Shown in pieces: positions 1-7,099 of a stretch of DNA of 11,267 nt. The stretch is from the NCBI GenBank assembly GCA_013002375.1, contig JABDJW010000024.1, forward strand, positions 1 to 11,267. Reading direction: 5' to 3'. This DNA comes from Acidimicrobiales bacterium (GTDB taxonomy: Bacteria > Actinomycetota > Acidimicrobiia > Acidimicrobiales > SHLQ01). The translations under genes were made by a program, and so were the position numbers. The first letter of the stretch is position 1, and each line of letters starts with the position of its first letter. Below the pieces are notes generated by a model. It was given only the letters and a program-made list of their open reading frames with translations, ran no database searches and was not told the DNA's origin.

Positions 1-51
1 CGTCTGGTCGATCATGACCACGGCGTCGTCGTCCCAATCGATCGTGCGCAT
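1..51 (-). CDS. mtnA: S-methyl-5-thioribose-1-phosphate isomerase, N-terminal fragment
   Basis: Only the first 17 codons lie in the window; the gene runs leftward out of it. Starting at the ATG at 51-49 the protein reads MRTIDWDDDAVVMIDQT, which matches the usual MtnA opening (M-R-T-I-x-W, then a V-x-x-I-D-Q-T/R strand). Full-length MtnA is about 340-360 residues and isomerises 5-methylthioribose-1-phosphate to 5-methylthioribulose-1-phosphate; some homologues also take 5-deoxyribose-1-phosphate. The identification rests on a short match, but the neighbours strongly support it: mtnK, which makes the substrate, and a class II aldolase, which could cleave the product, lie just across a 44-bp divergent spacer. 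No clear Shine-Dalgarno site precedes the ATG. Another eIF2B-alpha/MtnA-fold isomerase is the main alternative. Confidence 0.72.
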   Translation of the reverse strand, partial: MRTIDWDDDAVVMIDQT

Positions 52-95
52 GCTGCGATTGTGGGGGACCGATCGGGGTCTGCCAACTTGGTCAC
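52..95. promoter_or_regulatory. Divergent intergenic region with a palindromic core
   Basis: This 44-bp spacer separates the start of the leftward mtnA-like gene from the GTG start of the rightward aldolase/dehydrogenase, so it must hold, or overlap, the promoters of both. It contains a perfect 8-bp palindrome, CCGATCGG at 69-76, inside a looser inverted pair GACC (67-70) / GGTC (77-80). Such a symmetric site could be an operator controlling both directions. I see no convincing -10/-35 pair. Neither gene has a good ribosome binding site here, so leaderless or very short leaders are possible. An 8-bp palindrome can arise by chance in GC-rich DNA, so this is a weak call. Confidence 0.3.
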
Positions 96-2060
96 GTGGA
101 TGACCTCTACCGAGCGGGTGAAGCGACCGATTTCCCGGGTGTGCTCGGCCAGTGCGTCTACTGCACGCGCCTCATCGGCAGCGACCCGAATCTGGTGTTG
201 CACGGGGGTGGCAACTCCTCGGTCAAGGTGCCGTACGAGGACATCACCGGAAGGACGATCGAGGCCCTGTACGTGAAGGGCTCGGGCTGGGACATGGCCA
301 CAATCGAGACGCCCGGCTTCACCCCGTTACCGATCGATCGCATGCGGTCGCTCCTGCAGCTCGACGAGCTCAGCGACCCCGACATGATGCGCGAACTGGC
401 GTCGGCCAAGCTCGATCCGGGCGCGCCCAATCCATCAGTCGAGACCCTGCTCCACGCCTACCTCCCCCACCAGGCGGTCCAGCACAGTCATGCCGACTGC
501 ATCGTGAACCTGACCAACGTGGGCAACGGCGCCGACGTGGTAGCCGACGGTTTCGGCGACCGCGTCCTCACCATCCCGTACGTCAAGCCCGGTTTCGACC
601 TGGCCAAGCTGGTGCGCGACATGTGGTCGGACCACGGCCGCGACGACCTACTCGGCATGGTGCTGCTCAACCACGGGCTCTTCACCTTCGGCGCCGACAG
701 CGCCGAGGCCTACCGGCGCCACGTCGAGCTCATCTCAGCGGCCGAGACCTGGCTCGACCGAAACGCCCCACCGGCCGTGGGCGACCCTCCCTCCCTCCCC
801 GATGTGCTGTTGACCGACTTGGCCGATCTGCGCCGCGAGCTCTCTGCGGCCGCCGGTGCACCACTGATCGTCGAGCGCCACACCTGCGACACCGTCCGCA
901 CGTTCGTCCGGCGGGCCGATCTCGCCGACCTGGCGACCCGGGGGCCCCTCACGCCCGATCACATCATCCGCACGAAACGGACGCCGCTGATCGGCACCGA
1001 TGTCGCCGGCTTCGTGACGCAGTACGAGCAGTACTTCGCGGCCAATCAGGCCCGGTCCGACGATGAGCTCACGATGCTCGATCCGGCGCCGCGGGTGGTG
1101 CTCGACCCGATGCTCGGCATGATGGCGGCCGGCGGCACGCCGGGTGCAGCGCGCGTGGCCGCCGACATCTATCACCACACGATGCCGGTGCTGGCCCGCG
1201 CCGAGGACCACCTCGGCGGCTATGTGGCACTGTCCGAGGCCGACCTGTTCGACATGGAGTACTGGGACCTCGAACAGGCCAAACTGCGCCGGGCCGGCCC
1301 ACCACCTCCGATGGCGGGCTATGTCGCCCTGGTCACGGGAGCCGCTTCCGGCATCGGCCGGGCTTGCGCCGACGCCCTGCTCGCGCACGGTGCGGCAATC
1401 ATCGGCCTCGACCGCTCACCCGCCGTCGAGCGCGACGAGGTCAATCAACTCGGCATCACGACCGACGTCACCGACCCCGCCGCCCAGGCCGCCGCGCTCC
1501 GAGTCGGCGTCGAGCGGTTCGGCGGGATCGACATCGTGGTCTGCTCGGCCGGAGTCTTCGGCCCGACCATGCCCATCGCCGACCTGAGCGCCGAGGACTG
1601 GCGAGCGGTGATGGCGGTGAACCTCGACGCGGTGGCCGATCTGTTGCGCCAGACCCATCCACTGCTGGCTCGCTCACCGGTCGGCGGCCGGGTGTGCCTG
1701 ATCGGTTCGAAGAACGTCCCCGCCCCCGGCCGAAGCGTGTCGCCGTACTCGGCATCCAAGGCGGCCCTCACCCAGCTCGGGCGGGTCGCCGCGCTCGAAT
1801 GGGCTGCGGACGGTATCCGCGTCAACACGGTGCATCCCGATGCGGTCTTCGACACCGGCTTGTGGACGGACGAGACCCTGGCCATGCGGGCCGCCGCCTA
1901 CGACATGACCGTCGAGGAGTACAAGCGCCGCAATCTGCTCCGGACCGAGATCACTTCGAGCGACGTCGGCCGGGTCGTGGCAGCATTGTGCAGCAACGAC
2001 TTTGCCGCGACCACCGGTGCGGAGATTCCCATCGATGGCGGAAACGAGCGAGTGATCTGA
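96..2060 (+). CDS. Bifunctional class II aldolase / short-chain dehydrogenase
   Basis: A 654-residue two-domain protein of the rhamnulose-1-phosphate aldolase/dehydrogenase type (TIGR02632-like; usually about 680 residues). Residues 1-400 are a class II aldolase: the GGGNSSVK phosphate-binding loop (37-44), catalytic Glu116 in SVETLLHA, and metal-ligand histidines His130, His132 (HSH) and His193 (NHGLFTFG). Residues 408-654 are an SDR: TGAASGIG cofactor loop (414-421), Ser538, Tyr551 and Lys555 (YSASK), and the NxVHPDAVF segment typical of this fusion family. Family chemistry is cleavage of a ketose-1-phosphate to DHAP plus an aldehyde, then redox of the aldehyde. Between mtnA and mtnK, the likely substrate is 5-methylthioribulose-1-phosphate or 5-deoxyribulose-1-phosphate (inference). 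Rhamnulose-1-phosphate is the alternative, but no rhamnose gene is visible. GTG at 96 is the first in-frame start after a stop at 15-17. The usual SDR NAG motif is SAG here (484-486). Confidence 0.9.
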   Translation: MDDLYRAGEATDFPGVLGQCVYCTRLIGSDPNLVLHGGGNSSVKVPYEDITGRTIEALYVKGSGWDMATIETPGFTPLPIDRMRSLLQLDELSDPDMMRELASAKLDPGAPNPSVETLLHAYLPHQAVQHSHADCIVNLTNVGNGADVVADGFGDRVLTIPYVKPGFDLAKLVRDMWSDHGRDDLLGMVLLNHGLFTFGADSAEAYRRHVELISAAETWLDRNAPPAVGDPPSLPDVLLTDLADLRRELSAAAGAPLIVERHTCDTVRTFVRRADLADLATRGPLTPDHIIRTKRTPLIGTDVAGFVTQYEQYFAANQARSDDELTMLDPAPRVVLDPMLGMMAAGGTPGAARVAADIYHHTMPVLARAEDHLGGYVALSEADLFDMEYWDLEQAKLRRAGPPPPMAGYVALVTGAASGIGRACADALLAHGAAIIGLDRSPAVERDEVNQLGITTDVTDPAAQAAALRVGVERFGGIDIVVCSAGVFGPTMPIADLSAEDWRAVMAVNLDAVADLLRQTHPLLARSPVGGRVCLIGSKNVPAPGRSVSPYSASKAALTQLGRVAALEWAADGIRVNTVHPDAVFDTGLWTDETLAMRAAAYDMTVEEYKRRNLLRTEITSSDVGRVVAALCSNDFAATTGAEIPIDGGNERVI

Positions 2061-2106
2061 AGACCGTCCGATTCGACCAGACGATGCGAGCAGGAGAAGC
2101 CACGCC

Positions 2107-3294
2107 ATGAGCTACCAGATCTTGAATGAGCGGACCGTCAGCGACTACCTCGAATCGAAGCCGGACCTGTTGCGGGCCAGCGGTATCGACCCGACGCATC
2201 TGACCGTCACCGAAGTCAGCGACGGCAACCTCAACCAGGTGTTCATCTGCCGGGACGACGCGGGCCAGTCGTTGTGCATCAAACAAGCGCTTCCCTACCT
2301 GCGGGTGGCCGGAGAATCGTGGCCGCTCAAGCCGGAGCGAGCGGCCGCGGAGGCCCGCAGTTTCGCGGTCGGAGCCGAGCTGAGTCCCGATTCCACGCCG
2401 GGCTACCTGGGATTCGATGCCGAGAACTTCGTGCTGGCCATGCAGGATCTCTCCGACTGGACGGTTTGGCGAACTGCGTTGATGCACGGCGAGATCCACC
2501 AGGGCGCGGAAGCCGATTGCGGACGTCATGCCGCCCGGATGGCGGTCGGTACCTCGTTGTTCGGCATCGATCCCGAGGTGCTCAAGAACCAACACGCGGC
2601 ATCGATGAACGGCGAGCTCTGCCGCATCACCGAGGACCTGGTCTTCACCGAACCGTTCATGGTGCACGAGCGCAACAGCTTCCACGACGGCGTCGCCGAT
2701 GCGGTCGCGGCGCTGCGTCACAACGAGGCGCTTCTGGCCCAGGTGTCGATGTTGAAACTCGACTTCATGACGCGGGCCGAAGCCTTGATTCACGGCGACC
2801 TGCACACCGGGTCGGTGATGGTCCGTCACGACACCGGCTCGACCGACAAGGGCCATGCCAAGGTGTTCGACGGCGAGTTCTGCTTCTACGGCCCGATCGG
2901 ATTCGACCTCGGAGCCCTGTTCGGCAACTACCTCGCCGCGGCCGAACGGGCCGCGGTTCTCGACCGGCCGACCGAGTTCCGGGCGTGGGTGCGCAGCCTG
3001 CCCGCCGCGACGTGGGAGGCGTTCGAATCCGAGGTCCGGCTGCTGTGGCCGACGCGAGTCGATGACTCGTTCGGCGACGACTTCCTCGACCTGTGGCTCG
3101 ACCGCATCAAGGCCGACGCCATCGGCTACGGCGGGTGCAAGGCCATCCGCCGCATCGTCGGCTTCGCCAAGGTGGCCGACATCGAAGAACTGCCCGAGCC
3201 CCAACATGTCACCGCGGCCAACCAGGTGTTGACCACCGCCACCGAATGGATCCTCGACCGCGAGAATCGAACTCCCGCCGAGCTGCTGGGCTAG
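2107..3294 (+). CDS. mtnK: S-methyl-5-thioribose kinase
   Basis: A 395-residue protein of normal MtnK length (about 395-420). MtnK phosphorylates 5-methylthioribose with ATP to its 1-phosphate, the substrate of MtnA. It has an aminoglycoside-phosphotransferase/choline-kinase fold: the nucleotide loop with DGNLN (39-43), Lys59 in CIKQALPY, the family segment GESWPL (69-74), ITEDLVFTEP (174-183), the catalytic loop HGDLHTG (229-235, Asp231), the metal-binding FDGEFCFYGPIGFD (254-267, Asp255 and Glu257) and a C-terminal GCKAIRRIVGFA (343-354). The metal motif is DGE where the family usually has DPE. A good Shine-Dalgarno site, AGGAGA at 2092-2097, sits nine bases before the ATG and fixes the start. 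The gene lies 46 bp after the aldolase/SDR, probably in one operon. A 5-deoxyribose kinase activity is possible. Confidence 0.94.
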   Translation: MSYQILNERTVSDYLESKPDLLRASGIDPTHLTVTEVSDGNLNQVFICRDDAGQSLCIKQALPYLRVAGESWPLKPERAAAEARSFAVGAELSPDSTPGYLGFDAENFVLAMQDLSDWTVWRTALMHGEIHQGAEADCGRHAARMAVGTSLFGIDPEVLKNQHAASMNGELCRITEDLVFTEPFMVHERNSFHDGVADAVAALRHNEALLAQVSMLKLDFMTRAEALIHGDLHTGSVMVRHDTGSTDKGHAKVFDGEFCFYGPIGFDLGALFGNYLAAAERAAVLDRPTEFRAWVRSLPAATWEAFESEVRLLWPTRVDDSFGDDFLDLWLDRIKADAIGYGGCKAIRRIVGFAKVADIEELPEPQHVTAANQVLTTATEWILDRENRTPAELLG

Positions 3295-5390
3295 CCCGAG
3301 GCCAACTTCTCCGCGGCCCGGAGGGCCAGTGCGTAGATACTCAGGACGGGATTGAACCCACCGTTGCTGACGTGCAGCGAGCCATCCATCACCCACAGGT
3401 TGTCGTGGCCGTGGACGCGGCCCCATCGGTCGGTGACGCTGGTGACGGGGTCGTCGCCCATGCGGCAGGTGCCCGCTTGATGTTGGCCGGCCCCGAACGG
3501 TCCGGCCGGCGGGAACATCCAGGTCTCGGTGGCGCCGCTGGCCTGCAGCCACGCCTGGGCCCGGTGCCGATGCACATCGGATGCCTTCACCGTGTCGGGG
3601 TGATACGCACCACCCCACTTGGCCACCGGTGCCCCGTGCTTGTCGAGCACCCCGTCGGCCAGCGTGATGCGACAGTCGGGCGTCGGGATCTCCTGAATCG
3701 GGCCGTACAGGTGGCTGGTGCGCAGGTACAGATCCCGCATGGCCGACTTAGCGTCGAGCCCCCACCGCGGCGTGCCGGGCGGCAAGGCCCAGGCATGATG
3801 CAGGATCGGCAGCTTGATGACCTCGTTGTGGATCGCACCGCCGATCACACCCGACGCGGGATCGTGGTTGTAGTCGCACGTACCGATGGTGACGCCCGGC
3901 CCGTTCATGTCGATCACCGGGTCGTCGAACAGCCCGAACGCGAACACGTAGTGGTGGCCCTGGAGATGGCGCCCGACCTGATCGGTGCCGTTGCCGATGC
4001 CGTCGGGGTGCGCGCCGCTGCGCGATGCCAGAAGCAGCCGGGCCGACTCCATCGCGCCGGCGGCAACGACGACCTGGCCGCCGCGGACGTGTCGTCGAGC
4101 GCCGGTGGCCCACTGCACCAGATCGACACCGGTGACACGGCCTGCGGCATCGACGGTGATCTGTTCGGCCCGGGTGCCGGTGACGAGATCGCACCGGCCG
4201 GTCTGCAGCGCGGCGATGACATAGGTGTTCCACGAGCCGTTCTTGGCATCGGACGGACAGGCGAAGCCGACGCACTCGCCGCAGCCGACACACTGGGCCC
4301 GCCCGTTGTAGGGCTCCGAGTTGATCAGCAGCGGCACCGGCCCGACGTTCAAACCCAACGCCTTGGCCCCTTCGGCCAGCCGCTCCCCTTCCGGGTCGAG
4401 CCCGAACGGCTTCATCGGATACGGCCGCGATCGATGGCCCATGACGGGGTGGGCCGAGCCATCGCCGCAGACCCCGAGCTCCCACTCGGCCCGGTCGTAG
4501 TACGGCTCGAGCTCGTCGTAGTCGAGGGGCCAATCGGCCAGCGACGACCGGTCGGGCACGCCGTAGATCGAGGCCAGGCGGAAATCTTCGGGGAGCAGGC
4601 GCCAGGCCATGCCTTGGTAGACCCGGGCGCCGCCGCCGACGGTCATGGCGTTGTTCGACCACATCATGTCCCACGGCTTGTTCACCACCAGCTCGTCGTG
4701 GCTACCGTCGCCGGCGTACACCCGCGGATTGCCGTCGTCGTCGGGGCCGGTGTTGTGGCCGTAGGTCGACAGGCGGTGGTTGGCCAGGTGATCGCGGCCC
4801 ACGTCGTCGTAGTGCTGGAATTCGTCGCGATCGACGAGCAGAACCCGTAGCCCGGCTTCACAGAGCACGCCGGCCGCGGTGCCGCCGCCGGGCCCCGCGC
4901 CGATGATCACCGCATCGTACCCGTCGTCGATTGCGCCGAATTCGGTCGTGCTCAGCGCGGTGTGGCTGATGGCAACACCGGCCCCGCGGCTGGGCCCCGG
5001 TTCGTAGCCGACCATCGGCCACGCCGGCGTGCCGGGCGTCGCGTAGAAGACCTCGGTGGCCACCTTGATCAGCGCATCGAGAAAGCGATAGGGCGTGACG
5101 TCGGCCCACTCGGTCTCGACCGCACTGTGCTCGATCGTGGTGAGCAGCGCGTCCTGTTCGTCGCTGGTCAGGTCGAGGATCGATCGCTGGTGGCGGTGCT
5201 GGGCTTCGACCTCGAGGTGCGCGCTCCCCGGGTTGATCGACCGCTCCCAGTACTTTCGGTGGTGGGTGGCGGCCAGCTCGCGGAGGCGGGGCTCGAGGCC
5301 CGGATCGTCGATACCGGCATGGGCATCGGCGGGCAGGACTCGCGCCAGGGCGGCCCGGGCGATCGGATCGTCGACGCCCTCGCCACTCAC
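3291..5390 (-). CDS. GMC oxidoreductase with fused gluconate 2-dehydrogenase subunit 3-like domain
   Basis: A 699-residue predicted FAD-dependent sugar or polyol dehydrogenase. Residues 10-135 resemble gluconate 2-dehydrogenase subunit 3, ending in the characteristic FLDALIKVATEVFY...WPMVGYEPGP. Residues 158-699 are GMC oxidoreductase: FAD loop GAGPGG (164-169), VLLVDRD, a cysteine cluster C367-x2-C370-x2-C373-x4-C378, and the usual C-terminal His637 (HQAGTCRMG) and Asn680 (GGFNPVLSIYALALRAAE) active-site pair. In known gluconate and FAD-glucose dehydrogenases the small subunit is a separate protein, usually exported by Tat; here it is fused and I see no signal peptide, so it is probably cytosolic. 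GTG at 5390-5388 overlaps the TGA of the upstream Gfo/Idh gene (GTGA). The open frame extends further upstream, but only as a shadow of that gene. Substrate unknown; a glucoside 3-dehydrogenase role is plausible. Confidence 0.88.
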   Translation of the reverse strand: MSGEGVDDPIARAALARVLPADAHAGIDDPGLEPRLRELAATHHRKYWERSINPGSAHLEVEAQHRHQRSILDLTSDEQDALLTTIEHSAVETEWADVTPYRFLDALIKVATEVFYATPGTPAWPMVGYEPGPSRGAGVAISHTALSTTEFGAIDDGYDAVIIGAGPGGGTAAGVLCEAGLRVLLVDRDEFQHYDDVGRDHLANHRLSTYGHNTGPDDDGNPRVYAGDGSHDELVVNKPWDMMWSNNAMTVGGGARVYQGMAWRLLPEDFRLASIYGVPDRSSLADWPLDYDELEPYYDRAEWELGVCGDGSAHPVMGHRSRPYPMKPFGLDPEGERLAEGAKALGLNVGPVPLLINSEPYNGRAQCVGCGECVGFACPSDAKNGSWNTYVIAALQTGRCDLVTGTRAEQITVDAAGRVTGVDLVQWATGARRHVRGGQVVVAAGAMESARLLLASRSGAHPDGIGNGTDQVGRHLQGHHYVFAFGLFDDPVIDMNGPGVTIGTCDYNHDPASGVIGGAIHNEVIKLPILHHAWALPPGTPRWGLDAKSAMRDLYLRTSHLYGPIQEIPTPDCRITLADGVLDKHGAPVAKWGGAYHPDTVKASDVHRHRAQAWLQASGATETWMFPPAGPFGAGQHQAGTCRMGDDPVTSVTDRWGRVHGHDNLWVMDGSLHVSNGGFNPVLSIYALALRAAEKLASG

Positions 5391-6241
5391 AACAGCTGGG
5401 CCTCGGCGTCGGCGATGATCCGCTGGAGGTGCAGGCCGCGGGCTGCGTCGAGCGGATGCCCGCCCTGGGCGACCGCTTCGACGAACTCGCCGGTGATCGT
5501 GTCCATGGCCGGAAAGGCGCCGGAGCAGTCGACCTCGACAACTCCTTCGCTCGAGTACAGCTCGGCCCCAGCTCGGAAGACGTCGTTGCCCACCGTCGCC
5601 GACATCGTCGCGGTGCTGATCACGCCGGACTCGTGCTCGAGCTGGAGGGTGATCCACGAGCCCAGATCGCCGGCCGCGCGGACCCCGACGACCGGACCGA
5701 TCGCGGCGTCGAGCAGATCGATGACGTGCGGGCCGAGATCGACCAGTGCGCCCCGCTCGAGCCGCCACGGTGTCGCGAATGGTCCGCCCAGCAGCGCCCC
5801 GCTCAGAAACCGGCCGGCACCACCGATCGGCTCGATCTCGGCCGCGTCGGCCAGGAAATCGTGTACCACCGGCGCGTATCGCCAGGTGAGCACGACCTGG
5901 CTGACGACACCGGCGGTGGCCACTGCGTCCACCAAGGCTTCGGCCTCGGCCACGCTGCCGCCGATCGGCTTCTCCAGCAACAGGTGACAGCCGGCGCGGG
6001 CCGCCTCGATCGCCAGCTCGGCCTGCACGGACGGCGGGACCGCGAACGCGACGGCCTCGCATTGCTCGAACAATTCGGCGGTGCTGGCCACCGCGACCGT
6101 CACGTTGGCGGCGGCGAGTTCCGCAGCTGCTTCGGGGCGCCGGGCCCAGATTCCGACGAACTCCACCTGGGGCTCGGCGGCCAGCATCGGTGCGTGCACG
6201 AATTGGGCCCAGGGCCCGGCGCCGACCAGCCCCACCCTCAT
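5387..6241 (-). CDS. Gfo/Idh/MocA family NAD(P)-dependent oxidoreductase
   Basis: A 284-residue protein, short for a family usually 330-400 residues long. The Rossmann nucleotide-binding start is MRVGLVGAGPWA (G7, G9, A12), and the family EKP motif is at 90-92 (LLLEKPIGG). The C-terminal alpha/beta domain has the conserved DLGPHVIDLL segment (Asp168, His172, Asp175), whose aspartate and histidine sit in the active site of family members. These enzymes oxidise or reduce sugars, inositols, sugar phosphates or keto-sugars with NAD(P). The start ATG overlaps the stop of the upstream TIM-barrel gene (ATGA), and the stop overlaps the GTG of the GMC gene, so the three are very probably co-transcribed and translationally coupled. 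Substrate cannot be read from the sequence; a keto-sugar or glycoside intermediate made or used by the GMC partner is a reasonable inference. Confidence 0.9.
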   Translation of the reverse strand: MRVGLVGAGPWAQFVHAPMLAAEPQVEFVGIWARRPEAAAELAAANVTVAVASTAELFEQCEAVAFAVPPSVQAELAIEAARAGCHLLLEKPIGGSVAEAEALVDAVATAGVVSQVVLTWRYAPVVHDFLADAAEIEPIGGAGRFLSGALLGGPFATPWRLERGALVDLGPHVIDLLDAAIGPVVGVRAAGDLGSWITLQLEHESGVISTATMSATVGNDVFRAGAELYSSEGVVEVDCSGAFPAMDTITGEFVEAVAQGGHPLDAARGLHLQRIIADAEAQLL

Positions 6242-7002
6242 GCGAAGACCTCGTAGGCAGCCCGCAACGCGGGGATCGGCTCGGCCCGGGGCATGAACTC
6301 GTGCCCGACCCAGCCGTCGTAGCCGAGGTGCGTCAGCAGGCCGGCGATCGAGCGCCAGTTGACCTCCTGGCGATCGTCGAGATCGCGCCGCCCGGGTGCC
6401 CCCGCGGTGTGGATGTGGCCGATCAGGTCGAGGTTGGCCTTGATGGTGCGGGTGAGGTCACCCTCCATCATCTGCATGTGATAGGCGTCGAACAGCACCT
6501 TCAGCCCGGGCGAGCCCACCCGGCGGACGACCTCGAAACCCCACCAGCTGCGATCGCACTGGTAGCCGGGATGGTCGACCTTGCTGTTGAGCAGCTCCAG
6601 CAGCAGCGTGACCCCCGCGGCCCCGGCCTGCGCGGCCAATGGAGTGAGTCCGGCGACGCAATTGGCGATCGCCAGCTCGTCGTCAGGTGCGGCGGGGTCG
6701 ACCGTGTTGCCCGAGAAAACGATGACGAACGGCACACCTCCCGCCGCCGCGGTGTCGATGGCTGCGGCCACGGCGGTGGTCAGCTCCGGGTGGAGCGCCG
6801 GATCGTTGAAACCCCGCTCGATCTCGTGGCCGATCATGGTGACCATGGCCAGGCCGGCGTCGGCGACGGCCGGCCAGAGCTCCTCGGGGGCCATCTCGAC
6901 GCCGGCGTACCCCATCTCGGCCGCCGCCTTCAGCACCTCGAGCTGTTCGTCGGGATCCGGCGTGCCCATCAGGAACGACCACCACGCAAACGACTGCTTC
7001 AT
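6238..7002 (-). CDS. Sugar isomerase/epimerase TIM-barrel protein (hydroxypyruvate isomerase-like)
   Basis: A 254-residue xylose isomerase-like TIM barrel, first gene of a three-gene operon. The C-terminal half closely matches the hydroxypyruvate isomerase (Hyi) subgroup: LLLELLNSKVDHPGYQC (Glu136), FDAYHMQMMEGDL (Asp172), IGHIHTAGAPGR (His198) and GYDGWVGHEFMP (Glu235). The acidic and His residues in these positions normally hold the divalent metal. Members interconvert aldose and ketose or epimerise small sugars, keto-inositols and keto-sugars. I chose the ATG at 7002-7000, giving MKQSFAWWSFLMG, because family members begin this way and a purine-rich GAGTGAGG lies just upstream; the frame stays open further upstream but that stretch is low-complexity and unlike the family. 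With GMC and Gfo/Idh partners a role on oxidised sugars is more likely than glyoxylate metabolism, though hydroxypyruvate isomerase remains possible. Confidence 0.87.
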   Translation of the reverse strand: MKQSFAWWSFLMGTPDPDEQLEVLKAAAEMGYAGVEMAPEELWPAVADAGLAMVTMIGHEIERGFNDPALHPELTTAVAAAIDTAAAGGVPFVIVFSGNTVDPAAPDDELAIANCVAGLTPLAAQAGAAGVTLLLELLNSKVDHPGYQCDRSWWGFEVVRRVGSPGLKVLFDAYHMQMMEGDLTRTIKANLDLIGHIHTAGAPGRRDLDDRQEVNWRSIAGLLTHLGYDGWVGHEFMPRAEPIPALRAAYEVFA

Positions 7003-7060
7003 GGCCTCACTCTTGCATTGCGCGGCCAGGTGAGGGAATTTCGTCGCCCGCGGAGGAGAA

Positions 7061-7099
7061 CCGAAAGGGGCGACCCGTTGGCACGAGCCGCCCCTCCGG
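7061..7099 (-). terminator. Candidate transcription terminator after the metalloprotease gene
   Basis: An inverted repeat, AGGGGCG (7066-7072) and CGCCCCT (7089-7095), with an outer CCG/CGG pair (7061-7063 and 7097-7099) and a 16-nt loop. Read on the minus strand the inner arm CGCCCCT is followed by TTCGGTT, a short T-rich tail. It starts about 37 bases after the protease stop. A smaller stem, GGGCT (7110-7114) with AGCCC (7120-7124), lies between it and the stop. Position and polarity fit termination of the protease transcript before the downstream operon, whose promoter must also lie within 7003-7135. Strength was not calculated. Confidence 0.45.

Noticed and set aside
1951..3618. A 555-codon open frame on the minus strand
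   Set aside because: Antisense to the aldolase end and all of mtnK; the product has no family features while mtnK is clear.
3093..4850. A 585-codon open frame on the plus strand
   Set aside because: It runs antisense to mtnK's end partner, the GMC gene, and its translation is Arg/Pro/Val-rich with no domain motifs. GC-rich genes commonly leave such open antisense frames.
5391..6062. A 224-codon N-terminal extension of the GMC gene
   Set aside because: It is an out-of-frame reading of the Gfo/Idh gene, very Arg/Gly-rich. The GTG at 5390 overlaps that gene's stop in the same way as the other junctions of the operon.
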